A stretch of 64,000 nucleotides of DNA from Clostridiales bacterium (GTDB taxonomy: Bacteria; Bacillota; Clostridia; Christensenellales; Aristaeellaceae): contig SFHK01000002.1 of the NCBI GenBank assembly GCA_004556395.1, positions 1-64,000 on the forward strand, written 5' to 3'. Below, in pieces: positions 7,700 through 16,608 of the stretch. Both the position numbers and the translations under genes were made by a program. A model generated the notes under the pieces. The model did not search any database and had not been told where the DNA came from. It was given only the letters and a program-made list of their open reading frames with translations. Position 1 is the first letter of the stretch; every line of letters starts with the position of its first letter.

Positions 7700-8436
7700 C
7701 GCTTGCCCTCCGAAATCAGCTTCGCGGGATCAATGGGCGTGTCCGCGGCGCGTACTTCCAGATACAGGCGCGCGTTTTCACCGTCTCCGGCGGTGCCCAG
7801 TGCGTCGCCGCGGGCGATGAAATCGCCGATTTTTACGGAGGTCGATTGGAGATAGGCGAACACGGCGCAGGAGCCGTCGGCGTGATCGACGAGCAGCGTC
7901 CAGTCGCCCTCGCCGGACTGGCTGACGGCGGAGACGGTGCCGTCGGCAATCGCGCGCACCTGCGCCGCGTCCGTCGTTTTGTATTCCGTCCACGGCTGCG
8001 CTTCGCTGAACGCGTGGACGGTTTCCCCCTGAACCGGAATGCCAGCGGAGGAGCGCCGCCCGCCGATGTTCAGAAACACCAGCGCGGATTCCGGCACCAG
8101 ATTCTGCACGAACGACAGCTTGCCCAGCGATTCATCCAGACTCATGTCCATCGACAGCGCGCCGCGAATGGCGTTTGTCACGCGGTTGGTGGCGGGGCTG
8201 TCGATGTTTCCGAGCGCCATCACGGTCAGAAGCAGCGCGCAGGCAATAGCCGTGTTGCGCAGAAGTCGTTCGCCGGGCGTTCTTTTGGAAACGCGCTGAC
8301 GCACGCGCGGCGCGCCGTGCCTGTCCTTCCGCTGGCGAAGCCGCCAGCGCACATGGGGTTCTTCCGTAGCTGGAGCTGTTTCGGGGGGCTGCATGGTCGT
8401 GTGCAGCTTCAGGCCTCCCTGCGTTTTGCCGTCCAT
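7696..8436 (-). CDS. SpoIVFA-like membrane protein with degenerate M23/LytM domain
   Basis: A 246-residue protein with a basic cytoplasmic N-terminus, one membrane segment (about 60-77) and a C-terminal LytM-like fold (VRAIADGTVSAVSQSG, LVDHADGSCAVFAYL, KIGDFIARGDALGTAGDG). The usual zinc-binding HxH of active M23 endopeptidases is absent (AYL instead of YxHL), as in SpoIVFA, which regulates SpoIVFB rather than cutting peptidoglycan. The stop overlaps the protease gene. The start ATG is eight bases after GGAAGGAGG, which lies in the 3' arm of a stable hairpin (8441-8486). Confidence 0.75.
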   Translation of the reverse strand: MDGKTQGGLKLHTTMQPPETAPATEEPHVRWRLRQRKDRHGAPRVRQRVSKRTPGERLLRNTAIACALLLTVMALGNIDSPATNRVTNAIRGALSMDMSLDESLGKLSFVQNLVPESALVFLNIGGRRSSAGIPVQGETVHAFSEAQPWTEYKTTDAAQVRAIADGTVSAVSQSGEGDWTLLVDHADGSCAVFAYLQSTSVKIGDFIARGDALGTAGDGENARLYLEVRAADTPIDPAKLISEGKR

Positions 8437-8440
8437 AAGA

Positions 8441-8486
8441 AAACCTCCTTCCGTTTACGGCATTGTATGCCGGGGGAAGGAGGTTT
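8441..8486 (-). promoter_or_regulatory. Hairpin that contains the ribosome binding site of the SpoIVFA-like gene (also a possible rodA terminator)
   Basis: On the minus strand AAACCTCCTTCC (8475-8486) pairs with GGAAGGAGGTTT (8441-8452), with an inner GGCAT/ATGCC stem. The 3' arm is the ribosome binding site of the gene at 8436 and is followed by TTCTT, so the element could terminate rodA transcription and also hide the ribosome binding site in read-through RNA. Confidence 0.7.
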
Positions 8487-8498
8487 CATGAGTTTGTC

Positions 8499-9743
8499 CT
8501 ACAGCCTTTGCGTGTAGCGGTTGTCGCCCAGCTGGCGGTTCAGGCGGGAGTTCATCACGACGTTCATCACCAGACCGATGGCCAGCATGTTCGTCAGGTA
8601 GTTGGAGCCGCCGTAGCTGATGAAGGGCAGCGGAATGCCGGTAACGGGCATCAGGCCGATGATCATGCAGATGTTTTCCATGATATGGAACAGGAACATG
8701 GCCATAACGCCGGTGATGATGTAGGAACCGAACTTGTCCTCGGTCTTGACCGCGTGCCAGATCAGGCGGCCCAGAAGCAGGGCGAAGGCGAGAATGAGCG
8801 CCGTTGCGCCGATGAAGCCGAACGCCTCGCACACGATGGCGAAGCAGAAGTCGGTGTGATCGTCGGGAATGAAGCCGAGGGAGGCGAACGAACCCAGCGA
8901 GAACATGCCCTTGCCGGTGAGTCCGCCGGAGCCGATGGCGATCTGCCCGTTGAGAACCTGCATGGCGTCGTCCGGGTAATCCTCCGGGTGTAGCCACATC
9001 AGGATTCGCGTCAGGCGGAAGGAGCTGGAGGACGCGTTCATGATGTACCACACAGGCACCAGCACGACGACCGCCACCGCCAGCACGCCGACGATCAGCT
9101 TGAGACTGGTTCCCGATACCCACAGAAGCACGGCGAAGATGGCGATATACACCAGAGCGGTGCCGAAGTCGGGCTGCAGAACCACCAGAACCAGCGGAAT
9201 GAATACGTAAACGCACAGCGGAATCAGCTCGCGCAGCGTCTGAACCGGCTTCCTGCGCTTGGAAAACAGGTTTGCCAACGCGATGATGATGGCGACCTTA
9301 CCGAATTCGGACGGCTGCAGACCGCGCTGACCCAGGTTACCGGAGCTGGAGCCCCACTTGAAGAAGGCGGTCATACCGCCGCGGCCGGCTTCCACCGAAA
9401 GCACGGCGAGCAGAACGAAGATGTTCGCCCAGTAGATCAGGTCGGCGTAGCGGCCGAACAGGTGGTAGTTGAAGAAGATCATCGCGCACATGGCGACGAT
9501 ACCGGCCAGCATCCAGAAAAACTGAAGGCGCGCGTAGGTGATGGGGTGGGTGTTGAGCGCCTGCGCCAGCCCGTGCACCTCTTCCTCCGTCGCCCTTGCG
9601 GTAGCGGCGTAGATGGAAACAATGCCAAACAGCGATATGCCGATTACGAGCAGGAACAGCGGCCAGTCAAAATGCCGGATCAGTCGGGGATTGAACCGGT
9701 TTTTCTGAATGTCCGCGCGCAGCTGTTTTATCCTTTCTTGCAT
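8499..9743 (-). CDS. rodA: RodA/FtsW/SpoVE-family peptidoglycan glycosyltransferase
   Basis: A 414-residue SEDS protein with about ten membrane segments. It polymerises lipid II with a class B PBP during elongation. Family landmarks include QPSEFGKVAIIIALA (about 142-156), QPDFGTALVY and the C-terminal GIPLPFISYGGSNYLTNM. I call RodA rather than FtsW from its place in the mre/pbp2 cluster. The start overlaps the end of minD (9728-9743), implying one transcript. Confidence 0.9.
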   Translation of the reverse strand: MQERIKQLRADIQKNRFNPRLIRHFDWPLFLLVIGISLFGIVSIYAATARATEEEVHGLAQALNTHPITYARLQFFWMLAGIVAMCAMIFFNYHLFGRYADLIYWANIFVLLAVLSVEAGRGGMTAFFKWGSSSGNLGQRGLQPSEFGKVAIIIALANLFSKRRKPVQTLRELIPLCVYVFIPLVLVVLQPDFGTALVYIAIFAVLLWVSGTSLKLIVGVLAVAVVVLVPVWYIMNASSSSFRLTRILMWLHPEDYPDDAMQVLNGQIAIGSGGLTGKGMFSLGSFASLGFIPDDHTDFCFAIVCEAFGFIGATALILAFALLLGRLIWHAVKTEDKFGSYIITGVMAMFLFHIMENICMIIGLMPVTGIPLPFISYGGSNYLTNMLAIGLVMNVVMNSRLNRQLGDNRYTQRL

Positions 9744-10516
9744 GAGGCTTCCTTTCCGAATCCGGTGCGGAGCCTGTGCGTCAGGCGGTCGTGCGGGATT
9801 CTGTAGCGGATGGTTTCGCCGAGCAGCCGGCGGGTGACGCGCTCAAATGCGTCTCCGGCGCTCGTTTCACGGTCGAGTACCTGGGAACCGGCGGCGGCCG
9901 CGAAGCCGACGGCGGGGTCTTCCGGAATAAAGCCGAGGACGGGAAGATCCAGCAGGTGGATGCATTCGTCGGTGGAAAGGGGATTTCTGCGGGCCACGCG
10001 GTTGATCAGCAGCTGCATGTCGGTAATGCCGTCGGCCTTCAGAAGCTCCCGCACGCGCTCCGCGTCGCGTACGCACACGGGATCGGGCGTGATGACCAGT
10101 ATGGCGCTGTCCGCGGCGGCGCAGGCATTGCGGAAGCCGCGCCCCACGCCGGCCGGACAGTCGAAGATCACGTAATCGAAGCTGCCCTTGAATTTTCGCG
10201 CCAGCGCGCGCATATCCTCGGGCGTTACGGCGGACGAACCCGTCTGCTGGGAAGCGGGCAGCAGGAAGAGATTTTCGCGGCGGCGGTCGCGGTACAGCGC
10301 CTGTTCAAGCGGGCAGACGCCCTGCACCACGTCCACGAGATCGTATACCACGTCGTTTTCCGCGCCCAGCATCAGATCCAGCGAGCGGAGGCCGATGTCC
10401 ATATCGACCAGCAGCACGCGCCGCCCGCCGAAGGCGAGACCGGCCGCGAGGTTTCCTGCGGCCGTGGACTTGCCCACGCCGCCCTTACCGGAGGTGATTA
10501 CGATGGATTTTCCCAC
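9728..10516 (-). CDS. minD: Septum-site determining ATPase MinD
   Basis: A 262-residue ParA/MinD ATPase. The deviant Walker A SGKGGVGKSTAAGN is at residues 9-22, with VDMDIGLRSLDLMLG as the following signature and DYVIFDCPAG as Walker B. The C-terminus holds a basic amphipathic stretch that can serve as the membrane-targeting helix. It positions the division site by recruiting MinC. In this cluster neither minC nor minE is present: pbp2 is directly upstream and rodA overlaps downstream. Confidence 0.88.
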   Translation of the reverse strand: MGKSIVITSGKGGVGKSTAAGNLAAGLAFGGRRVLLVDMDIGLRSLDLMLGAENDVVYDLVDVVQGVCPLEQALYRDRRRENLFLLPASQQTGSSAVTPEDMRALARKFKGSFDYVIFDCPAGVGRGFRNACAAADSAILVITPDPVCVRDAERVRELLKADGITDMQLLINRVARRNPLSTDECIHLLDLPVLGFIPEDPAVGFAAAAGSQVLDRETSAGDAFERVTRRLLGETIRYRIPHDRLTHRLRTGFGKEASCKKG

Positions 10517-10533
10517 TGCGTCGTCCCCTTTTC

Positions 10534-13038
10534 TTAATTGGAAAGCGAATTATCTGCGGATATGGCGTTGGTCTCCACGTACTGAAGACTGTCGAGATAG
10601 TACTCGATGGTCTTGATGGCGGCGTTCGCGGCGTGCGCGCCGGCGTAGCCGTTCTGAATGTAGACGACAACGACGATCTTGGGATCGTCCGCCGGGGCGT
10701 AGGTGACCAGCCACGCGTTGTTCTCAAGGTCGAGATCGGTACGCTGAGACGTTCCCGTTTTTGCGGCGATCTTGTATCTGGACTTGGCGAACTGCGCGGC
10801 GGCGGTACCGTCGTTTTCCGTCGAGGTAACCTCTTCCATGCCCTCGTGAATGGCGTCGAAGTAGGCCTGACTGGTAACGATCTGGTTGGCCACGACCGGC
10901 TCCTTCTGCACGACGATGTTTCCGTCGGCATCGATGACCTTGTCGATGATCTGCGCGTCGTACACCGTGCCGCCGTTGGCGATGGCCGCCGTGTAGCGGG
11001 CGACGGCGATCGGGGTCACCTGCGTGATCGACTGGCCGATGCCGGCCATGATCGTTTCGGCGGGCGTCCACTTCAGGTCGTTCAGGTAGGTGTTGATGGT
11101 GTTAACCATGAAGTGGCTGGCAATATAGTTGCGCGGCAGATTCATGTCATAAAGAAGTATATCGCGGATTGCCGGCAGCCATTCGCTTTTTGAGTCGTAG
11201 GTGATAACAATATCGAGGATGGATTTCGCCACCTCGTTCAGGCGGTCGTCATCGTATTCGATGCCGCGATCCGCTCCGACGCGCAGGAACAGCTTTTTGA
11301 TCATCGCCGCGGTGATCTTCGGCTTGTCGGTCTGCTGCTGCTGGATGGATACGTCCGGGTCGTACAGCATCGCCTGATTGCCGACGAAGGAGGTGGATTC
11401 GCTGGGAAGCTCGATGTTCGTCTTTGTCGTCAGTCCCAGCGCGGCGGCCCACTTGGTGATGTTCGTGGAGCCGAGGCGATAGGAGACCTCATAGAAGAAG
11501 TAGTTGCAGCTGTTTTTGATGGCCTCGACGATGGTCTGGTCGGCATGCTGATAACGCTTGGACTCGCCGATCCAGCAGCGCGGCTTATACGAGGTATCGG
11601 TTCCCTCGCGGTAGAACTCGCCCTCGTCGGAAATGCGCTCCGTCAGCGTGATCGCGCCCTCGCTCAGGCCGCCCAGCGACGTGACCAGCTTGAAGATGGA
11701 ACCGGGGGAGTCCTTGGACGAAATGGCGCGGTTGAACATGGGGTTGCGATCGTCGGCGGCGATTTCCGACCATCCGCCGGGATCGACCGTGGTGCCCTCG
11801 AAGATGCTCAGGTCGAACGAGGGATACGAGCAGATGCCCAGAACCTTGCCGTTGTTGGGATCCATGGCGACCATTGCGCCGGTTTCGGCAAGGGAAACCT
11901 CATAGCCGTTTTCGCCGTAGTACGCCAGCGTGGCGGCGTTTACGCGGTTCCAGCGCAGGCCGGTATCGTTCAGGCCGTTCAGAATGGCGTACTGCGTGTC
12001 GTAAATCTGCTGAATCGTCTCCGGCAGCGCTTCTTCCATGACGGCCTGCAGCGAAGAGTTGATGTTTGTGACGACGGAGTTGCCGTCCTTGGGCGCGACG
12101 TAGGAAAGCTCGCGCACGACGGCGCCTAAATTGTTGATTTCAACCTCGCGCTTGCCCTGCCGGTATTCCAGATACGGGGACAGCTGATCCTCCATGGAGT
12201 ATTCAAGACCCGTCGCGCCGACGAACGCGTCGGCCGGGTAGCCCTGCTCCTTGTAGGATTCCAGCGCGCTGGAAGAGGTGATGCGGCTGACGTAACCGAT
12301 GCTGTGCGCGGCCAGCGAGCGGAACGGATACCGGCGGGTGGAGCTTTCCTTTACGGACATGCCGTCCAGCTCCATCGTGCGCACCTCCAGCTCCGCCACG
12401 GTTTCAAAGCCTACGTCGTAGGAGATGGTGACGGGGGTGGAGTTGTAGTTGTTCATGCGCGAGGCCTGCCAGATGGTGAGAATCTTCAGCTTGTATTCCT
12501 CGGACAGCTCCGGGTCGATGCCGTAGTTTTCACAAAGCTTGTCAAACAGCGATTCGACGGGGTATTTATCCTTGCTGACCAGATAGAAATTGGCGCGCCA
12601 CTGCCGCTCGCGCGTTTCCGCGACGGTTTCGCTGGTGGTGTTGAAATTCCACGTCCATTGACCGTACGCGTCGCGCTTGAGCCAGAATTCGGTGGCGGGA
12701 TCCAGCGTTTTCTTGCCGTTGGATTCGATCAGCAGGATTGTTTCATAGATGGAGCGGGTGTAGTTTTTGCGGTCGTCCGCGCTCTTTTTCGTGGGGTCGC
12801 GGTAGAACTGCACGTCGTAGGAACGCGAGTCGTATGCCAGCGGAATCATGTCGGCGTCGTAAATCGTTCCGCGCATGCCGGTCAGCTGAATGGATTTGGT
12901 GGATTTCTTTTCGGCCTTGGCTACATAGTCGTCATGCTGAACGACCTGCATGTAATACAGGCGGGCGACCATGGCCAGAAAAACGAACAGGATGATGCCA
13001 CTCATAATCAGATAGCGGCTGAGGTACTTCTTTTTCAC
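10534..13038 (-). CDS. mrdA: Penicillin-binding protein 2 (class B transpeptidase of the elongasome)
   Basis: An 834-residue class B PBP: one N-terminal membrane anchor (about 9-30), a dimerisation domain (GMRGTIYDADMIPLA), and a transpeptidase domain with SPGSIFK (active Ser about 447), SCN (about 510) and KTGTS (about 759). The active-site stretch is SPGSIFKLVT rather than the common PGSTFK. It is longer than typical E. coli PBP2 (about 630), with insertions around 120-190 and 560-650. It cross-links peptidoglycan with RodA. It lies in a minus-strand cluster after mreD and before minD. Confidence 0.93.
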   Translation of the reverse strand: MKKKYLSRYLIMSGIILFVFLAMVARLYYMQVVQHDDYVAKAEKKSTKSIQLTGMRGTIYDADMIPLAYDSRSYDVQFYRDPTKKSADDRKNYTRSIYETILLIESNGKKTLDPATEFWLKRDAYGQWTWNFNTTSETVAETRERQWRANFYLVSKDKYPVESLFDKLCENYGIDPELSEEYKLKILTIWQASRMNNYNSTPVTISYDVGFETVAELEVRTMELDGMSVKESSTRRYPFRSLAAHSIGYVSRITSSSALESYKEQGYPADAFVGATGLEYSMEDQLSPYLEYRQGKREVEINNLGAVVRELSYVAPKDGNSVVTNINSSLQAVMEEALPETIQQIYDTQYAILNGLNDTGLRWNRVNAATLAYYGENGYEVSLAETGAMVAMDPNNGKVLGICSYPSFDLSIFEGTTVDPGGWSEIAADDRNPMFNRAISSKDSPGSIFKLVTSLGGLSEGAITLTERISDEGEFYREGTDTSYKPRCWIGESKRYQHADQTIVEAIKNSCNYFFYEVSYRLGSTNITKWAAALGLTTKTNIELPSESTSFVGNQAMLYDPDVSIQQQQTDKPKITAAMIKKLFLRVGADRGIEYDDDRLNEVAKSILDIVITYDSKSEWLPAIRDILLYDMNLPRNYIASHFMVNTINTYLNDLKWTPAETIMAGIGQSITQVTPIAVARYTAAIANGGTVYDAQIIDKVIDADGNIVVQKEPVVANQIVTSQAYFDAIHEGMEEVTSTENDGTAAAQFAKSRYKIAAKTGTSQRTDLDLENNAWLVTYAPADDPKIVVVVYIQNGYAGAHAANAAIKTIEYYLDSLQYVETNAISADNSLSN

Positions 13039-13070
13039 GCGTTCACCCCTTTTCGGTTCGAGCAGTTTGC

Positions 13071-13571
13071 TTAGCGCGCATAACGGGAGCGCTTCGGCTT
13101 GAGAACGAGGTTATACAACAGATAGAGCGGCTGAATCAGCACCGTTCCGATGCCTACGCGGGCGAGCATGGCCAGCGCCTGCGAGGCGGCGACTGTCTGC
13201 GCCTGCATGAAGTAGTACACCAGCATCGTGAGCTCATACACCAGCATGGACACGATGGGCGCGACGATGGACGAAAGAATGCGCACGCGCATCTTTCGTC
13301 CGATCCAGCCGGCTAAGAAGCCGGCGATCGTGTAGAGCGCCGACACCAGGCCGGTGGGAATGGTCAGCGTGATGTCCGTCAGGATGCCGGTGATCGCGCC
13401 GTACAGAATGCCCTGCGTTCGACCGGCCAGCAGCGCGATGGTGATCACGCTGAGGAGGGACAGTCGGGGCACGTAGGCCGTGTTCAGCCCGGTGAACGGA
13501 ATCACCGAGGTATCGATCAGCAGAAACAGAATCGATACGGCGAAGGCAAACAATCGTTTTTTAAGCGGCAT
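13071..13571 (-). CDS. mreD: Rod shape-determining protein MreD
   Basis: A 166-residue membrane protein with five or six hydrophobic segments and the typical GAITGILTDITLT stretch (seen in MreD as G.l.Gll.Dl). It is a scaffold partner of MreC and PBP2. It lies between mreC and pbp2 with short spacing. Confidence 0.85.
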   Translation of the reverse strand: MPLKKRLFAFAVSILFLLIDTSVIPFTGLNTAYVPRLSLLSVITIALLAGRTQGILYGAITGILTDITLTIPTGLVSALYTIAGFLAGWIGRKMRVRILSSIVAPIVSMLVYELTMLVYYFMQAQTVAASQALAMLARVGIGTVLIQPLYLLYNLVLKPKRSRYAR

Positions 13572-13591
13572 GAGTGTTCTCCCGGTTCAGA

Positions 13592-14689
13592 TCAGTTTTC
13601 CAGCCAGCTCGCCTCGGGGATGGGCTTGTCGGAGCCCGGCGCCTTCGTGGTTTCGGGCACGGCGGTCACGCTGGGCGTGGCGGTCGGCATGACCCAGATG
13701 GCGTTGTCGTCCACGGCGCGCGGCGTTTCGTAGCTGTAGATGTTGCTCGTCGCCGTCGGCTTGATGGTTACAATCGGCTTGGGCGTCGCCGTCGGCACGG
13801 CGGGCAGCGACTCGCCGGCGGTTTCCACCTGCTCGCGCAGCACGAAGACCTCTTCGATAGAAGAAAACTGTACGGCGGGGGAGACGACCACGTATTTATC
13901 CGCCGTCTCCTGCGAGCGGCTGATGGCCGTGACCGTGCCTACGTACAAACCCTTCGGGAAGCGGGAGTCGAGGCCGGAGGTGTAGATGCTGTCGCCGATT
14001 TTGACGTTGCCGATGTTCGGCAGGTAATACATGTAGCATTCGGCGCTGTCGGAATTCGACTGCGTTTCGCCCTGCAGCATGCCGTTGTCGCGCGTGCGGC
14101 CGACCAGCGTGGCCACGGAGGAGCGGGGGTCGATGATGGAAAGCACCTTGGCGTAGTTATAGCCCACCTCGTACACGCGCCCCACAAGGCCGGAGCCGTT
14201 CACCACGGCCATGTTGGTCATGATGCCGTCGTTCTGGCCGCGGTTGATGGTGAACGAATCAAACCATACGCCGGTGTCCTTGGCGATGACCTTCGCGTAC
14301 ACGGGGGAGAGCGCGTCGTATTCGTCCTGCGCGTTCAGAAGCACCTGCAGGCGCTGGTTTTCGCTTTCGATCTCGGCGTAGCTGTTCAGCTGAATGTTCA
14401 GCCGCTCAACCTCCATTTGCAGTTCCGCGATCGTCTGATCCTTGTCGGCCTCGCTGGAAGAAATGCCGAACCAGCTGCGGATGAAGCCCGTCACCGCGGT
14501 CATGCCGCGCTGAATGGGTGTAAACACCGTGCCGAGGCCGTTTTCCACGATGGACGTATCTCCCGACGGGCGCACGATCAGGTAGTACAGAATCACGAAG
14601 ACGGCCAGCGTAACCAGAATGGAATAGATGGCGCGCTGAATGCGCAGGCTGCGCTTGCGCATCTTCGAGGTCGGATGGGTCTTGGCCAA
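13592..14689 (-). CDS. mreC: Rod shape-determining protein MreC
   Basis: A 365-residue bitopic protein: basic N-terminus, membrane segment (about 20-42), coiled coil (about 80-118) and two beta domains with AKVIAKDTGVWFDSFTINRG and GLVGRVYEVG, both family landmarks. The C-terminal tail after about residue 285 is rich in Pro, Thr and Ala and looks disordered. MreC links the MreB filament to the cell-wall synthases. Confidence 0.93.
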   Translation of the reverse strand: MAKTHPTSKMRKRSLRIQRAIYSILVTLAVFVILYYLIVRPSGDTSIVENGLGTVFTPIQRGMTAVTGFIRSWFGISSSEADKDQTIAELQMEVERLNIQLNSYAEIESENQRLQVLLNAQDEYDALSPVYAKVIAKDTGVWFDSFTINRGQNDGIMTNMAVVNGSGLVGRVYEVGYNYAKVLSIIDPRSSVATLVGRTRDNGMLQGETQSNSDSAECYMYYLPNIGNVKIGDSIYTSGLDSRFPKGLYVGTVTAISRSQETADKYVVVSPAVQFSSIEEVFVLREQVETAGESLPAVPTATPKPIVTIKPTATSNIYSYETPRAVDDNAIWVMPTATPSVTAVPETTKAPGSDKPIPEASWLEN

Positions 14690-14712
14690 TTTACAGTCGC
14701 CTCCCGGAGAAA

Positions 14713-15747
14713 TCAGACTTCAAAGGCGGAATGCGCGGCGATCAGCGCGCGGGCAAGGCGGTCGTCCGACGCGCATTTTCCCGCGCCGGTCACGGTGTCG
14801 TCCTGCGGGCTTGCGCTGACGTTGACGGCCAGCTGCGTTTCGGTTTTCAGGCGCTCGGCGAAGCCATCCAGCAGCGCGCCGCCGCCGGTGAGATACAGGC
14901 CGCTGTCCAGAATGTCGCCGGTCAGCTCCGGCGGCACGTTGTACAGCGCGTCGCAGATGGCTTCCACGATGGCGCGGATGGGCTCGTTCAGCGCGAGGTA
15001 CACGTCCATCGCGCAGATGGATTCGGTGGACGGCTTGCCCGTTACGACGTGACGGCCGCGCAGAAGCACCTCGTTCGTTTCGGAGGGGCGCACGGCGCTG
15101 CCGATGTCCTTTTTCAGATCCTCCGCCGTGGACGGGCTGATGACCAGACCCTTTACCCGCCGGATGTAGCGCACGATGGCCTCGTCAAAGGCCATGGAGC
15201 CGGTTTTCATCGTGCGCGAGGCCACGACGCCGTTCATGGAAAGAATGGAAATTTCCGTCACGGCGCAGCCGACGGAGATCACGAGCACGCCCTGCGGACG
15301 GTCGATTCGAACGCCCGCGCCGATAGCGGCGGCGACGGGAGCTTTGACGATCAGCGCCTTCTTCGCGCCCGCAAGTCCCGTGGCTGTCGCCAGCGCGGCG
15401 CGCTCCACGCGCGTAGCGCCGTGCGGAACGGTGACGGCAAGGCGGCTCTTTTCGAAGGGACGGCGCTTCTCACAGGCCTTTTCGGCGACCGACAGCATCA
15501 GAATGGCCGCCAGCTCGGAATCGGCTACGCCGCCGTCGATGACCGGGGCGACGAGGATGCTCGCGTCGTCGGTGCGCCCGGCCATGCGCTGCGCGTCCCG
15601 ACCTAAGGCGAGCACGTCCGAAGCGTTCTCGCGGTTCACCAGCGCGCAGGTGGGTTCGCGCAGCTTTACGCCCTCGTTTTCCAGATAAACGGCGGTGCTG
15701 CCGGAACCCATGTCGATGCCGATGCCGCCGGAAGAAAATACACCCAT
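14713..15747 (-). CDS. MreB-family actin homologue with degenerate nucleotide-binding loops
   Basis: A 344-residue protein of the MreB fold, directly upstream of mreC. The family pattern is visible (LREPTCALV, KAPVAAAIGAG, LYLTGGGALLDGF), but the phosphate loops are altered: phosphate-1 reads GIDMGSGS (usual DLGTAN) at 10-17, and phosphate-2 reads ISVGCAVTE (usual vDIGGGTTE) at 157-165. The acidic residue and glycines that hold ATP and magnesium are thus missing in loop 2. It may be a filament protein that does not hydrolyse ATP, or a specialised paralogue with a canonical MreB elsewhere. Confidence 0.8.
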   Translation of the reverse strand: MGVFSSGGIGIDMGSGSTAVYLENEGVKLREPTCALVNRENASDVLALGRDAQRMAGRTDDASILVAPVIDGGVADSELAAILMLSVAEKACEKRRPFEKSRLAVTVPHGATRVERAALATATGLAGAKKALIVKAPVAAAIGAGVRIDRPQGVLVISVGCAVTEISILSMNGVVASRTMKTGSMAFDEAIVRYIRRVKGLVISPSTAEDLKKDIGSAVRPSETNEVLLRGRHVVTGKPSTESICAMDVYLALNEPIRAIVEAICDALYNVPPELTGDILDSGLYLTGGGALLDGFAERLKTETQLAVNVSASPQDDTVTGAGKCASDDRLARALIAAHSAFEV

Positions 15748-15757
15748 AGCTTGCTCC

Positions 15758-16327
15758 TTATTTCAGCAGGCCCTCAAAGCCTTCGTACATTTTGGCAAAT
15801 TCCTGTGTGGGGAAGCCGACGATGTTCTCATAAGAACCCTCGTAGCGCTCCACGAAACCGCGCGCGCCGCCCTGAATGGCGTAGGCGCCGGCCTTGTCCA
15901 TCGGCTCGCCCGTGGCTACGTAGGCGCGGATTTCTTCCTCTATAAGAGGGCGGAAGAACACCTTTGTGCCGACGACGCGCAGGTCGCGTTTTCCCGTCGC
16001 GGCGTCCATCAGGCATACGCCGGTGAACACGTCGTGCGCGCGGCCGGAGAGCGCCTTCAGCATATGTACGGCGTCGTCCGCGTCCGCGGGCTTGCCCAGT
16101 GCCCGGCCGTCCAGCGCGACCAGCGTGTCCGCGCCCACAATCCAGCCCGCGCCGACGGCCTGCGCGACCTGCGCGGCCTTGCGCAGCGCCAGCGTTCGCA
16201 CCATTTCCTCGGGCGCGCCGGACACGGTTTCGTCCGCGTCGGAGGGGTGAATGGTAAAGGGGATTCCCATGTTCGTCAGCAGCTCACGCCGTCTCGGCGA
16301 CGCGGATGCGAGAATCAATGCGTGCAT
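15758..16327 (-). CDS. maf: Maf-family nucleoside triphosphate pyrophosphatase
   Basis: A 189-residue Maf protein. The N-terminal ILASASPRRREL motif, IVGADTLVALDGRALGKP and the AGAYAIQGGARGFVERYEGSYENIVG stretch define the family, which hydrolyses non-canonical or modified nucleotides such as dTTP/UTP analogues. I chose the ATG at 16327 (MHALILASASPRR) after GAAAGGGAC; the frame is open further upstream without family similarity. It heads the mreB-rodA operon, ten bases before mreB. Confidence 0.93.
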   Translation of the reverse strand: MHALILASASPRRRELLTNMGIPFTIHPSDADETVSGAPEEMVRTLALRKAAQVAQAVGAGWIVGADTLVALDGRALGKPADADDAVHMLKALSGRAHDVFTGVCLMDAATGKRDLRVVGTKVFFRPLIEEEIRAYVATGEPMDKAGAYAIQGGARGFVERYEGSYENIVGFPTQEFAKMYEGFEGLLK

Positions 16328-16369
16328 ATTCCAGTCCCTTTCAGGCAATATTCTCTCACTGTACCCTTC

Positions 16370-16398
16370 ATTATAGCATATCTTCCGCACAAATGGAA
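16370..16398 (-). promoter_or_regulatory. Promoter of the maf-mre operon
   Basis: Minus-strand TTCCAT (16393-16398), 17-bp spacer, TATAAT (16370-16375). It lies about 45 bp upstream of the maf start. Confidence 0.6.
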
Positions 16399-16491
16399 TC
16401 CATGGGGCGTATTTGGCTGAAATTTGTTCATTTAATAACTTCAGGATCATATTTCGGCGCGGTTTGCGCCCACGAAAAACGAAAAGATAAC

Positions 16492-16520
16492 TTGCGAATG
16501 GAGATTGAATCGTGTATAAT
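16492..16520 (+). promoter_or_regulatory. Promoter of the rplU-prp-rpmA operon
   Basis: TTGCGA (16492-16497), 17-bp spacer, TATAAT (16515-16520), just upstream of the structured L21 leader. Confidence 0.75.
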
Positions 16521-16526
16521 ACATGG

Positions 16527-16600
16527 GTAAGCCGCTCCGGAGTGGCTCCTAAGGCATGCTTGCGTGCCGCCTCGTCCGGGCGAGATTAGGGTATAGGAGG
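16527..16600 (+). ncRNA. Ribosomal protein L21 leader
   Basis: Between the promoter and rplU lies a structured leader containing GCCGCTCCGGAGTGGC and CCGCCTCGTCCGGGCGAG, ending in GATTAGGGTATAGGAGG. It fits the Firmicutes L21 leader, which is thought to bind a ribosomal protein for feedback control. Assignment is by position and pattern; I did not fold it against the Rfam model. Confidence 0.65.
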
Positions 16601-16608
16601 TGCAACGC

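Noticed and set aside
16381..16400. CCGCACAAATGG resembling the MITE end
   Set aside because: Only a short match, no partner end or TA duplication; it lies in the maf promoter.
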